From Streptomyces sp. DH41 (GTDB lineage: Bacteria; Actinomycetota; Actinomycetes; Streptomycetales; Streptomycetaceae): a stretch of DNA of 64,000 nucleotides. The notes under the pieces were generated by a model. That model saw only the letters and a list, made by a program, of their open reading frames with translations, searched no databases and was not told the origin of the DNA. The first letter of the stretch is position 1, and each line of letters opens with the position of its first letter. The position numbers were made by a program, and so were the translations under genes. Of the stretch, positions 18,144-28,497 are shown one piece after another. The stretch is from contig NZ_JARVKY010000022.1 in NCBI RefSeq assembly GCF_029813785.1, forward strand, positions 93,208 through 157,207, given 5' to 3'.

Positions 18144-18329
18144 TCAGGGCGCGCTGGGCGGCAGGGCGAAGCGGAACGCTCCGCCGCCGGTGCCGAGTCG
18201 GAGCCAGAGGTGGCCGGGCCGGGAGACGGCGCGCAGGGCGATGTCCGCGCAGCCGGGACAGCGGCCGGTGAGACCGGGGACGGGACCGGCATCGTCACCG
18301 GCTTCGAACAGGCCGGCCACCAGCGCCAC
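18144..18329 (-). CDS. Small CPGC-containing hypothetical protein (possible DUF6510-like fragment)
   Basis: A reading frame of 61 residues from the GTG at 18329. The core GRCPGCADIALRAVSRPGHLWLRLG resembles the C-terminal half of the small Streptomyces DUF6510 family, which normally has a longer N terminus with a second CxxC. It lies in the same frame as, and 27 bp beyond the stop of, the upstream hydrolase gene and has no clear ribosome site. It could be a truncated gene or a chance frame; the remainder of 18001-18356 shows nothing else convincing. Confidence 0.3.
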   Translation of the reverse strand: MALVAGLFEAGDDAGPVPGLTGRCPGCADIALRAVSRPGHLWLRLGTGGGAFRFALPPSAP

Positions 18330-18356
18330 GGCTGTGACGGATGGCGTGTACGCGGG

Positions 18357-19184
18357 TCACCGCTCCAGGAACTCCAGCAGGTCCTTGTGGAAGCGTTCCT
18401 TGTCTCCTGGAACCATGGCGATGCCATGTGAGCCGCCCTCGTAGACCTTCAGCTCGGCGTCCGCGATGAGCTGGGCGGACTTGCGGCCGGTGGCGTCGAT
18501 CGGCACCACCTGGTCGTCGTCGCCGTGCACGATGAGTGTGGGGACGTCGAATTTCTTGAGGTCGTCGTGGAAGTCCGTCGTGCCGAAGGCGTCGACGCAG
18601 TCGACACCGCCTTCGATGGTCTGTGCCATCGCCATGTACCAGAAGGCGTCCTTGTTGCCCTGGGTGACCTTGTTGCCCTCGCGGTTGGCGGAGAAGAAGC
18701 CGACCGCGGTGTCCTTCCAGAACTGCGAGCGTTCCTTGAGGATGCCGGCCTTGATGTCGTCGAAGACGGACTGCGGGACGCCCTCCGGGTTGTCGGGGCC
18801 CTGCAGCATCAGCGGCGGGATGGCGGACAGCAGGACGGCGGAGCGGATTCGCCCGGTGCCGTGGCGGCCGATGTAGCGGGCGAGTTCGCCACCGCCCATC
18901 GAGTGCGCCACGAGCGTCACGTCCCGCAGGTCCAGGTGTGTGATCAGGTCGTTCAGGTCGTCGGCGAAGGTGTCGAAGTCGTAACCGTCGTACACCGGCG
19001 TCGAACGACCGTGACCGCGCCGGTCGTGCGCGATCCCGCGGTAGCCGGCGTCAGCGACCGCCTTCAGCTGATCCTGCCACGCGTCACCGTTGAGCGGCCA
19101 GCCGTGGATGAACACCACCGGACGGCCTCGCCCCCAGTCCTTGTAGAAGATCTCGACACCGTCTCGCGTCGTGCAGATAGGCAT
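18357..19184 (-). CDS. Non-haem haloperoxidase / alpha-beta hydrolase
   Basis: A 275-residue alpha/beta-hydrolase of the cofactor-free haloperoxidase (perhydrolase) group. The oxyanion segment VFIHGWPLNGDAW, the nucleophile elbow HSMGGGE, the acid in LIVHGDDDQVVPI and the catalytic His in YEGGSHGIAM make a complete triad. The start is the ATG at 19184 after AAAGGAG, giving the typical family length; longer readings lack homology. Such enzymes hydrolyse esters and, in acetate buffer, make peracids; the natural substrate is unknown. It stands alone with no operon partner except perhaps the tiny frame downstream. Confidence 0.88.
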   Translation of the reverse strand: MPICTTRDGVEIFYKDWGRGRPVVFIHGWPLNGDAWQDQLKAVADAGYRGIAHDRRGHGRSTPVYDGYDFDTFADDLNDLITHLDLRDVTLVAHSMGGGELARYIGRHGTGRIRSAVLLSAIPPLMLQGPDNPEGVPQSVFDDIKAGILKERSQFWKDTAVGFFSANREGNKVTQGNKDAFWYMAMAQTIEGGVDCVDAFGTTDFHDDLKKFDVPTLIVHGDDDQVVPIDATGRKSAQLIADAELKVYEGGSHGIAMVPGDKERFHKDLLEFLER

Positions 19185-19541
19185 GGCGTCTCCTTTCACC
19201 GCAGCGAACAAGGTCCCCGGTCGAGCATCCCCCCGGCCTCCATCAGGCGCCATTCGGCGCATCACCCGGCCGGCTGAGACGCCGGCGCCGGCCTCGCGGC
19301 TGCTCGGCGTCCTCGCCCGGACGATCGTGCCGCCGGGGCGCGCAGCGGACGAGGACCCCCGTCGGCCGGAACGGTGGCCCTGAAGCCGCGACGGCCCGGG
19401 CAGGCGGGGGCCGCACGGCGGAACGGCAGAAGCCCGCCACCAGGCTGTGCCCGGCGGAACTCGCGTGGGGCTCGTGACAGGCGCGCTCGAGTGCGAGCAG
19501 CGGCCGGACCGGCCCCCTGGACGCCGCCTGCCGGTCCGTAG
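19185..19541. other. Intergenic stretch with no supported gene
   Basis: Between the haloperoxidase start and the disrupted gene no frame shows both a start with a ribosome site and coding-like third positions. A promoter for the haloperoxidase is expected here, but I cannot identify one. Confidence 0.5.
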
Positions 19542-19551
19542 AGGAGGTGCC

Positions 19552-19978
19552 GTGCCAGCCACGCAACGGCCCACCGGGCTGCGGCGTCCCTGCTCGAACC
19601 CGACCTGCCGGCCCGCATCGACATCACGCACATCGACCAGCTCGCCGCCCGCGTCCTCAACGGTCGCGGCCACCCGCGCCCGCGACACCCTGCGGTCAGC
19701 TGGTACGGCAAGCCGAGTCCGCCCTGAAGGGCCCGGCCGCCGTCCCCTGGGATCCGGCCCTGGCGGTCGCTCTCACCGAGTGCGGTGTCCGGGCCGAGGC
19801 GGAAACGGTACTGAACGACCTGCTCACGGACCTCGGCACGCAGTCCCGCTGGGGCGCGTCCCCCGACCGCGGCGGGCGCGGAATCTGCGCGTACCGACTG
19901 ACACTCCCTCGTCACGCGCGTCCTCGTGCACCACCTCGCCCGGTACCGGGATGCCGGCCTTCCTGACGACCCCGGAAG
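19552..19978 (+). pseudogene. Frame-disrupted hypothetical gene
   Basis: A perfect AGGAGG (19542-19547) precedes a GTG at 19552, but the coding-like signal (GC third positions, sensible composition) then changes frame. First comes a segment reading ASLLEPDLPARIDITHIDQL from about 19590 in one frame. Then QAESALKGPAAVPWDPALAV and AEAETVLNDLLTDLG run to about 19905 in another. Finally VLVHHLARYRDAGLPDD ends at a TGA at 19976-19978 in a frame shared with the first. No single frame joins these. This looks like a small helical cytoplasmic protein that has suffered two or more frameshifts, or that region contains sequencing errors. No family was recognised. Confidence 0.45.
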
Positions 19979-20379
19979 GTGACTGCGCCGTTTCATCGAG
20001 TGAGGCACCTGTCTCCGCAGGGTGACGAGAGGCGACCGCCGGGTGACCGGCTCTGTGAGGGCGCGCACAGGTCTCACGTCACACGGGGCCGGGGTTAGTA
20101 GACGCCCGACGGGCGCTCGCCTGCGTGGTCGCCGACCGTCCGGGCGACTCACGCGGCCGGTCTGCGAAGCGGCGTAGTAGGTCACACACTTGTCGCGGCG
20201 CCGGAACGTTCCGCAGTCTGTTCGGCGTACCGGGGAGCCGAGCGCCGGACCGGGACGGGAAAGCCCGTCCGGGATCCAGACACCGGCCCTGATGACGCGA
20301 AGACGCGTCCCACGCGGACACCGCGTCGCCGACCCCCCGTCGGCCTCCCCATCACGTTCCCGAATGGAGAGGTACACCC
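19979..20379. other. Long leader region upstream of the transglycosylase-like gene
   Basis: About 400 bp without a credible gene. It contains several inverted repeats, including a hairpin around 20252-20275 (CCGGGACGGG, loop AAAG, then a near-complement). I looked for the conserved blocks of a ydaO-type riboswitch, which precedes many Streptomyces wall-hydrolase genes, and did not find them convincingly. Confidence 0.4.
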
Positions 20380-20898
20380 ATGCACGCCCTCATGCGCCGC
20401 CCCCACATCCGCAAGTCCGCCGTGGCCTCCCTCGCCGCCGCGGGCGCCGCCGCCGTCAGCCTCACCCTCGTCCCCAGCCCGGCGCACGCCGCCGAGCCGG
20501 CCAAGGCCTCCACCGCGCAGACGCAGGCCCAGACCGACAAGATCGAGGCCATGGTCGAGGCCGGCGAGAAGAAGCACGGCGACGACCTCGACGGCTGGAT
20601 CCGCACCGCCCTGGACGTCATGCACGCCAAGAACATCCCGGGCACCTACGAGGGCGTGCACCGCAACATCATGCGCGAGTCGTCCGGCAACCCGAACGCG
20701 CAGAACGACTGGGACGTCAACGCCCAGAACGGCATCCCCTCGAAGGGCCTGCTCCAGACGATCCAGCCCACCTTCGACGCCTATCACGTCAAGGGCACGA
20801 AGGACTCCATCACCGACCCGGTCGCCAACATCGTCGCCGCCTGCAACTACGCGGCCGACAAGTACGGCTCCATGGACAACGTCGACTCCGCCTACTGA
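20380..20898 (+). CDS. Secreted transglycosylase (SLT-like) domain protein
   Basis: A 172-residue secreted protein with a signal peptide (SAVASLAAAGAAAVSLTLVPSPAHAAEP) and a C-terminal lytic-transglycosylase-like domain. The catalytic-Glu motif NIMRESSGNPNAQN, GLLQTIQPTFDAY and VANIVAACNYAADKYG match the SLT family, which acts on peptidoglycan glycan strands outside the cell. The ATG at 20380 follows GGAGAGG. Many Streptomyces carry such small SLT proteins near development or germination functions. It has its own terminator downstream and a long leader upstream, so it is probably monocistronic. Confidence 0.85.
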   Translation: MHALMRRPHIRKSAVASLAAAGAAAVSLTLVPSPAHAAEPAKASTAQTQAQTDKIEAMVEAGEKKHGDDLDGWIRTALDVMHAKNIPGTYEGVHRNIMRESSGNPNAQNDWDVNAQNGIPSKGLLQTIQPTFDAYHVKGTKDSITDPVANIVAACNYAADKYGSMDNVDSAY

Positions 20899-20973
20899 CC
20901 GGCGGACCCACCGACCGCCTGAGCCCCCGGGACAACCGGTCCCGCGCGGAGGCCGGCGGGGCCCAGGCAGTAC

Positions 20974-21013
20974 AGCGGGGCCGGAGGGACGACACGTGTC
21001 CTCCGGCCCCGCT
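20974..21013 (+). terminator. Terminator after the transglycosylase-like gene
   Basis: Perfect 13-bp arms (20974-20986 and 21001-21013) flank an inner GACACGTGTC palindrome, giving one long hairpin between convergent genes. It may serve both directions. Confidence 0.7.
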
Positions 21014-21101
21014 CGCGTCGCATCCCGTGCGGGGAGCCTCAGGCCGGGCGGGGTTGCGGGTGCAACCGCACGGGGATGGGCACCACCCCTTCTCGGAACT
21101 G

Positions 21102-22631
21102 TCAGATGTCCCGGAAGATCTCGATCTGCGCCCCGATCGAGTTCAGCCGCTCCGCCAGGTCCTCGTACCCCCGGTTGATGACGTACACGTTGCGCAGCAC
21201 GGACGTGCCCTCCGCCGCCATCATCGCCAGCAGGACCACCACGGCGGGGCGCAGGGCCGGCGGGCACATCATCTCGGCGGCGCGCCAGCGGGTGGGGCCC
21301 TCGACCAGGACGCGGTGGGGGTCCAGGAGCTGGAGTCGGCCGCCGAGGCGGTTGAGGTCGGTCAGGTAGATGGCGCGGTTGTCGTAGACCCAGTCGTGGA
21401 TGAGGGTCTGGCCCTGGGCGGAGGCCGCGATGGCCGCGAAGAAGGGGACGTTGTCGATGTTCAGGCCCGGGAAGGGCATCGGGTGGATCTTGTCGATCGG
21501 CGCTTCGAGCTTCGACGGCCGGACGGTGAGGTCCACCAGGCGGGTGCGGCCGTTGTCCGCGAAGTACTCCGGGGTGCGGTCGTGGTCGAGGCCCATCTCC
21601 TCCAGGACCGCCAGCTCGATCTCCAGGAACTCGATGGGGACCCGGCGGACCGTCAGCTCCGACTCGGTGACCACGGCGGCGGCCAGCAGGCTCATCGCCT
21701 CGACCGGGTCCTCGGAGGGGGAGTAGTCCACGTCGGCGTCGATGACCGGCATGCCGTGCACGGTGAGGGTGGTGGTGCCGATGCCTTCGACGCGGACGCC
21801 CAGGGCCTCCAGGAAGAAGCAGAGGTCCTGGACCATGTAGTTCGAGGAGGCGTTGCGGATGACGGTGACGCCGTCGTGCCGGGCCGCCGCGAGGAGCGCG
21901 TTCTCGGTGACCGTGTCGCCCCGCTCGGTCAGCACGATCGGGCGGTCCGGGCGCACCTGACGGTCGACCACCGCGTGGTAATGGCCCTCGGTCGCGGCGA
22001 CGTCCAGGCCGAAGCGGCGCAGCGCGATCATGTGCGGCTCGATGGTCCGGGTGCCGAGGTCGCAGCCGCCGGCGTAGGGCAGCCGGAAGCGGTCCATGCG
22101 GTGCAGCAGCGGGCCGAGGAACATGATGATGGAGCGGGTGCGGACGGCGGCCTCGGCGTCGATGGCCTCCATGTCCAGCTGGGCCGGCGGCACGATCTCC
22201 AGGTCGGTGCCGTCGTTGATCCAGCGGGTGCGTACGCCGATGGAGTTCAGCACCTCCAGGAGGCGGTAGACCTCCTCGATGCGGGCGACCCGGCGCAGCA
22301 CCGTGCGCCCCTTGTTGAGCAGCGAGGCGCACAGCAGGGCCACGCAGGCGTTCTTGCTGGTCTTGACGTCGATGGCGCCGGAGAGACGCCGGCCGCCGAC
22401 CACACGCAGGTGCATCGGACCCGAGTAGCCGAGAGAGACGATTTCGCTGTCCAGCGCTTCGCCGATGCGGGCGATCATCTCAAGGCTGATGTTCTGGTTG
22501 CCGCGCTCGATGCGGTTGACGGCGCTCTGACTGGTGCCGAGCGCCTCGGCGAGCTGTGACTGTGTCCAGCCGCGGTGCTGCCGGGCGTCACGGATGAGCT
22601 TGCCGATGCGTACGAGGTAGTCGTCTGCCAT
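21102..22631 (-). CDS. murA: UDP-GlcNAc 1-carboxyvinyltransferase fused to an XRE-type DNA-binding domain
   Basis: A 509-residue protein. Residues about 4-65 form a helix-turn-helix of the XRE type (HRGWTQSQLAEALGTSQSAVNRIERGNQNIS). The remaining 420 residues are a complete MurA, the enolpyruvyl transferase that starts peptidoglycan precursor synthesis. The active-site region GGCDLGTRT has the conserved Cys, and SKNACVALL holds the Lys-Asn pair. Ordinary MurA proteins lack the HTH domain. The gene adjoins aconitase as in S. coelicolor (SCO5998/5999 from memory). Its ATG at 22631 has no evident ribosome site, so translation may be leaderless. A dyad just upstream may be its own binding site. 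Confidence 0.88.
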   Translation of the reverse strand: MADDYLVRIGKLIRDARQHRGWTQSQLAEALGTSQSAVNRIERGNQNISLEMIARIGEALDSEIVSLGYSGPMHLRVVGGRRLSGAIDVKTSKNACVALLCASLLNKGRTVLRRVARIEEVYRLLEVLNSIGVRTRWINDGTDLEIVPPAQLDMEAIDAEAAVRTRSIIMFLGPLLHRMDRFRLPYAGGCDLGTRTIEPHMIALRRFGLDVAATEGHYHAVVDRQVRPDRPIVLTERGDTVTENALLAAARHDGVTVIRNASSNYMVQDLCFFLEALGVRVEGIGTTTLTVHGMPVIDADVDYSPSEDPVEAMSLLAAAVVTESELTVRRVPIEFLEIELAVLEEMGLDHDRTPEYFADNGRTRLVDLTVRPSKLEAPIDKIHPMPFPGLNIDNVPFFAAIAASAQGQTLIHDWVYDNRAIYLTDLNRLGGRLQLLDPHRVLVEGPTRWRAAEMMCPPALRPAVVVLLAMMAAEGTSVLRNVYVINRGYEDLAERLNSIGAQIEIFRDI

Positions 22632-22643
22632 GAGGTTGAGGCT

Positions 22644-22659
22644 ATCTCAGATATGAGAT
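22644..22659. promoter_or_regulatory. ATCTCA-n4-TGAGAT dyad upstream of the HTH-MurA gene
   Basis: The perfect 6-bp arms ATCTCA and TGAGAT, spaced by GATA, lie 13 bp before the start codon. This is the expected place for autoregulation by the XRE domain of the encoded protein. Confidence 0.5.
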
Positions 22660-22706
22660 GGCGCCTCTCGGGGGGTCCGTCCGGGTGATGGGACGTCAAC
22701 GTCGCC

Positions 22707-22904
22707 TCAATGATGCCTGGTCGAGCGGGTACGCCGCCATCCGAAAGGTCCGGGCAAATCCATCGATGTCGTACGACGCCCAGTGCTGCTGCGGGTGTGG
22801 CGGGGGCCGTTCCTGCCGCCGGTCGTGATGGACCAGGAACGTTTGTTGATGTTCAGGCGTACTCCGGGGAGGATCCGGAAGCTCTTGCGGAACGTGAGGG
22901 GCAT
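22707..22904 (-). CDS. DUF4236 small protein
   Basis: A 65-residue protein beginning MPLTFRKSFRILPGVRLNIN, the diagnostic start of DUF4236 (a basic, beta-rich N-terminal motif found in bacteria and phages, function unknown). The ATG at 22904 has an ideal AAGGAGG site. The remaining Arg/Thr-rich part ends HH. It sits between the HTH-MurA and aconitase genes with no obvious partner. Confidence 0.8.
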   Translation of the reverse strand: MPLTFRKSFRILPGVRLNINKRSWSITTGGRNGPRHTRSSTGRRTTSMDLPGPFGWRRTRSTRHH

Positions 22905-23065
22905 CGTGCCTCCTTCCGAGTCGTGCCGGGTGTTCCCGGCTCGCATCGGATACCCCCGTTCGGCGTACTGATGGCCGCACGGGTCACTCGGGGAGGGCTC
23001 GGGGCGGTCCCCGGGTGAAGCCGGGGCGGCCGCGGGATGGGGTGCACGCCACACCGCGCCCGGGC

Positions 23066-23112
23066 ATGACCAGCTCGCCCCTATGTACTAGAGTTATCTC
23101 GACATCGAGATA
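23066..23112 (+). promoter_or_regulatory. acnA promoter with an 18-bp palindromic operator
   Basis: ATGACC (23066-23071), 17 bp, then TAGAGT (23089-23094) form a plausible promoter. Immediately downstream, TATCTCGACATCGAGATA (23095-23112) is a palindrome with perfect 8-bp arms around CA, in operator position over the transcription start. The regulator is not identifiable from sequence. Confidence 0.6.
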
Positions 23113-23156
23113 TCTGCCGAGGCGCACCGCAGCCGAACGCCGCTATCGGGTCTGGT

Positions 23157-23189
23157 GGTAAGGCTTACCTAACTTAGCCCTACCTTAGC
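23157..23189. promoter_or_regulatory. Iron-box-like AT-rich element in the acnA leader
   Basis: GGTAAGGCTTACC (23157-23169) is a 13-bp dyad continuing into CTAACTTAGCCCTACCTTAG. On the reverse strand it reads TTAGGTAAGCCTTACC, close to the IdeR/DmdR1 iron-box consensus TTAGGTTAGGCTnACCTAA. Iron control of an Fe-S aconitase would make sense; binding is inferred. Confidence 0.5.
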
Positions 23190-23254
23190 GGATCGGCCAG
23201 GGCGGCGTGGCGGCAGGATGCGGTGGTACGCGCACATAAATGAAGGAGACTGTC

Positions 23255-25972
<2,718 letters not shown>

Positions 25973-25991
25973 GCGGCGGCGCACAACGGTT

Positions 25992-26027
25992 GAGGGCCGC
26001 ATCCCCGTCGGCGGGGGTGCGGCCCTC
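25992..26027 (+). terminator. Terminator of acnA
   Basis: GAGGGCCGCA (25992-26001) and TGCGGCCCTC (26018-26027) form perfect 10-bp arms, extended inward by CCCC/GGGG pairing across a small loop. Confidence 0.8.
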
Positions 26028-26030
26028 GCC

Positions 26031-26243
26031 GTGTCGCCGTGACGCCGTGTCGCCGTGACGCCGTGTCGCCGTGACGCCGTGTCGCCGTGTCGCCGTGTCG
26101 CCGTGTCGCCGTGTCGCCGTGTCGCCGTGTCGCCGTGACGCCGTGTCGCCGTGTCGCCGTGTCGCCGTGTCGCCGTGTCGCCGTGACGCCGTGTCGCCGT
26201 GACGCCGTGTCGCCGTATCGCCGTGTCGCCGTGTCGCCGTGTC
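26031..26243. repeat. Octanucleotide tandem repeat, 26 full copies
   Basis: I count 26 consecutive 8-mers from 26031 to 26238 plus a partial copy. Nineteen are GTGTCGCC, six are GTGACGCC and one is GTATCGCC (copy 24). The array starts three bases after the acnA terminator and runs into the stop codon (26242-26244) of the convergent esterase gene. Eight is not a multiple of three, so the array reads open in several frames without being a gene. It is too short and regular for CRISPR and has no spacers. Copy number is probably variable through slippage. Confidence 0.95.
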
Positions 26244-27234
26244 ACGTGGCGGGCAGCACGCCGGCCAGCCAGTCCAGCTGGCCGCGCACATGCACCGCGT
26301 CGCCCCCCTCGTGCCCGTTGAACGGGTAGGCGCGGATCTCCTTGCGGGGCTCGGCTCCGCTCAGTTCCGCGTACCGGTTGAAGGCGGCGTACGCCCCGCT
26401 CGGCGGGCACACCGTGTCGCGCAGACCCACACCGAAGTGGGCCGGGGCGTGCGCGCGGCGGGCGAAGCTCACGCCCTCCACGTACGACAGCGTGCGGTAC
26501 GCGGCGGCCTCGGCGCCCCGGTGCACCGACAGGTACGCCGCGATCTCTCCGTAGGGCCCCGCGTCGGTGAGGTCCAGCGCGCGCCGGACACCGCACAGCA
26601 GCGGGGCGGAGACCAGCACCGCCGCCAGGTCCGGCACCAGGCCCGCCACGGCCAGCGCCAGCCCCCCGCCCTGGCTGTTGCCGACGGCGGCGACACGCCC
26701 CGCGTCCACGCCGGGCAGCGCCCGCACCGCCGCGACCGCCCGGACCGCGTCCGTGATCAGCCGGCGGTAGTGGTAGGCGTACGGGTCGAGCAGCCCCCGT
26801 ACCGCCGGGCCGGGACCGCCCGGCGCGCCGGCGCGCGGGTCCGGGGTGTCGCCGCCGCAGCCGTACTGGTCGCCCTGGCCCCGGTTGTCCATCAGGAGAT
26901 GCGCGTACCCGGCGGCGGGCCAGGTCAGCCGCTCGTGGGGGAGGCCGCGTCCGCGCCCGTACCCCGCGTACTCGACGACCGCGGGCAGCGGCCGGTCCGC
27001 CCCGGCGGGCCTGCTGAACCAGGCGCGCACCGGGTCGCCGCCGAAGCCCCGGAAGGTCACGTCCCAGGTCTCGGTCAGCCGCAGTCCGGTCTCCGCCGGG
27101 TGCGCCGACACCAGCGGGTCGCCGGCCGCCGGCTCCGCGAGGGTGCGGCGCCAGAAGTCGTCGAAGTCGTCGGGCTCGTCCGGGGCCGGACGGTGGTGCC
27201 GCAACTGCGTCTGCGGCAGGTCGAACGCGGGCAC
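26242..27234 (-). CDS. Acetylxylan esterase / cephalosporin-C deacetylase family
   Basis: A 330-residue CE7-family esterase. The nucleophile motif is VAAVGNSQGGGLAL, with the YGRGRGLPHERLTWPAAGYAHLLMDNRGQG block and the terminal catalytic His in NGHEGGDAVHV. CE7 enzymes deacetylate short xylo-oligosaccharides in the cytoplasm, matching the absence of a signal peptide. It is divergent from the importer and glycosidase operon that follows, implying joint action on acetylated xylan fragments. Its stop codon lies inside the tail of the octanucleotide repeat. The regulator and inducer are unknown; a palindrome near 27451 may affect both directions. Confidence 0.88.
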   Translation of the reverse strand: MPAFDLPQTQLRHHRPAPDEPDDFDDFWRRTLAEPAAGDPLVSAHPAETGLRLTETWDVTFRGFGGDPVRAWFSRPAGADRPLPAVVEYAGYGRGRGLPHERLTWPAAGYAHLLMDNRGQGDQYGCGGDTPDPRAGAPGGPGPAVRGLLDPYAYHYRRLITDAVRAVAAVRALPGVDAGRVAAVGNSQGGGLALAVAGLVPDLAAVLVSAPLLCGVRRALDLTDAGPYGEIAAYLSVHRGAEAAAYRTLSYVEGVSFARRAHAPAHFGVGLRDTVCPPSGAYAAFNRYAELSGAEPRKEIRAYPFNGHEGGDAVHVRGQLDWLAGVLPAT

Positions 27235-27397
27235 GGCGGCACCTCGCAGCAGGTTCGGGGAGACCGGGCGACCGATTGTTGCGGTCGAATCCCAGAAAGG
27301 TGCGACCGACCGTAACAGCTCGCCACCCTCTTCCCAAGGTGCAGGTCAATCATTTCCGACGGCGTGCGTGCCTCAACATCCCGCTCCGCACCGGCCA

Positions 27398-27426
27398 TTG
27401 ACAGTGCTTTCCCCTGCCTCTAGGTT
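27398..27426 (+). promoter_or_regulatory. Consensus promoter of the xylan-oligosaccharide operon
   Basis: TTGACA (27398-27403), 17 bp, TAGGTT (27421-27426) form a near-ideal housekeeping promoter. An operator-like palindrome lies 24 bp beyond the -10 element, upstream of the 27502 start. Confidence 0.65.
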
Positions 27427-27435
27427 GCCGCGAAG

Positions 27436-27461
27436 TTACCGGTAAGAGCTCGAAAGTTTCG
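27436..27461. promoter_or_regulatory. Xylan-type operator CGAAAGTTTCG with adjacent TTACCGGTAA dyad
   Basis: CGAAAGTTTCG (27451-27461) is a perfect 11-bp dyad around one base. The CGAAA-n-TTTCG form is known from Streptomyces xylanase and beta-xylosidase promoters (BxlR/XlnR-type control, from memory). TTACCGGTAA (27436-27445) is a second perfect dyad next to it. Both lie just downstream of the promoter, where a repressor could block transcription. Confidence 0.6.
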
Positions 27462-27501
27462 GCACCGTGTCCTGCGTCCCACGCCACCGGGAGACCCGAG
27501 C

Positions 27502-28497
27502 ATGAGCACCTCCACCACGCCGGCCCCACCACCCGGCGCCCAGGATCCGCCCCCGGCCCGGGCCGCGCCCCGCAGCGCCGCACGGCGCACCGCGCCCACC
27601 GGGTGGCGGCGGGCGCTGCGCCGCGACTGGCAGCTGTACTCGCTGGCCGTGCTGCCGCTGCTGTTCTTCCTGGTCTTCCGCTATCTGCCGATGATCGGCA
27701 ACGTGATCGCCTTCCGCCGCTTCGAACCCGGCGGTTCGATCCTGGGGGAGCAGTGGGTCGGCCTCCGCTACGTCGAGATGTTCCTCACCGACCCCACCTT
27801 CTGGCAGGTGTTCCGCAACACCCTCTGGATCGGCGGCCTCACCCTCGTCTTCTGCTTCCCCATCCCCATCGTGCTCGCGCTCCTCCTCAACGAGGTGCGC
27901 ACGCGGGCCCTGAAACGGTTCGTGCAGTCGGTGTCGTACCTGCCGCACTTCCTGTCGATCGTGATCGTCGCCGGTATCACCCTGCAGATGCTCGCGACCG
28001 ACGGACCGGTCAACCACGTCCTCGGCTGGTTCGGCCAGGACCCGGTCCCGTTCATCCAGCAACCCGAGTGGTTCCGCACCATCTACGTGGGCTCGGAGAT
28101 CTGGCAGACCGCGGGCTGGGGCACCATCCTCTACCTCACCGCGCTCACCACGATCGACGACGACCTGTACGAGGCGGCTCGCATCGACGGCGCCAACCGC
28201 TGGCGGCAGATCTGGCACGTCACCCTGCCCGGCATCCGCCCCACCATGATCACGCTGCTGATCCTCAACATCGGCACCTTCCTGGCGGTCGGCTTCGAGA
28301 AGATCCTGCTGCTCTACAACCCGCTGACCTACCGGACCGGTGACGTGATCTCCACGTACCTCTACCGCACCGGTGTCGAGTCCAACAGCTTCAGCTACGC
28401 CGCCGCCATCGGCCTCTTCGAGGCGGTCATCGGCCTGGTCCTGATCACCTCGGCCAACCTGCTCTCGCGCCGCACGGTGGGGACGAGCCTGTGGTGA
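27502..28497 (+). CDS. Sugar ABC importer permease, LplB type
   Basis: A 331-residue inner-membrane permease of the CUT1 polysaccharide-oligosaccharide (LplB) group. The signature PMIGNVIAFRRFEPG near the start and the EAARIDGANRWRQIWHVTLPGI EAA loop, which docks the ATPase, are visible, with six predicted membrane helices. The start is the ATG at 27502 with GGGAG upstream. A Pro/Ala-rich tail of about 35 residues precedes the first helix. It overlaps the next permease gene by 7 bp. No ATPase gene is in this operon; such importers usually borrow the multi-sugar ATPase MsiK. Confidence 0.9.
   Translation: MSTSTTPAPPPGAQDPPPARAAPRSAARRTAPTGWRRALRRDWQLYSLAVLPLLFFLVFRYLPMIGNVIAFRRFEPGGSILGEQWVGLRYVEMFLTDPTFWQVFRNTLWIGGLTLVFCFPIPIVLALLLNEVRTRALKRFVQSVSYLPHFLSIVIVAGITLQMLATDGPVNHVLGWFGQDPVPFIQQPEWFRTIYVGSEIWQTAGWGTILYLTALTTIDDDLYEAARIDGANRWRQIWHVTLPGIRPTMITLLILNIGTFLAVGFEKILLLYNPLTYRTGDVISTYLYRTGVESNSFSYAAAIGLFEAVIGLVLITSANLLSRRTVGTSLW

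Noticed and set aside
20030..20379. ydaO-type (c-di-AMP) riboswitch before the transglycosylase-like gene
   Set aside because: The position is typical and hairpins exist, but the conserved sequence blocks are not recognisable.
26031..26243. CRISPR-like array
   Set aside because: Units are contiguous 8-mers without spacers, so it is a microsatellite-type tandem repeat.
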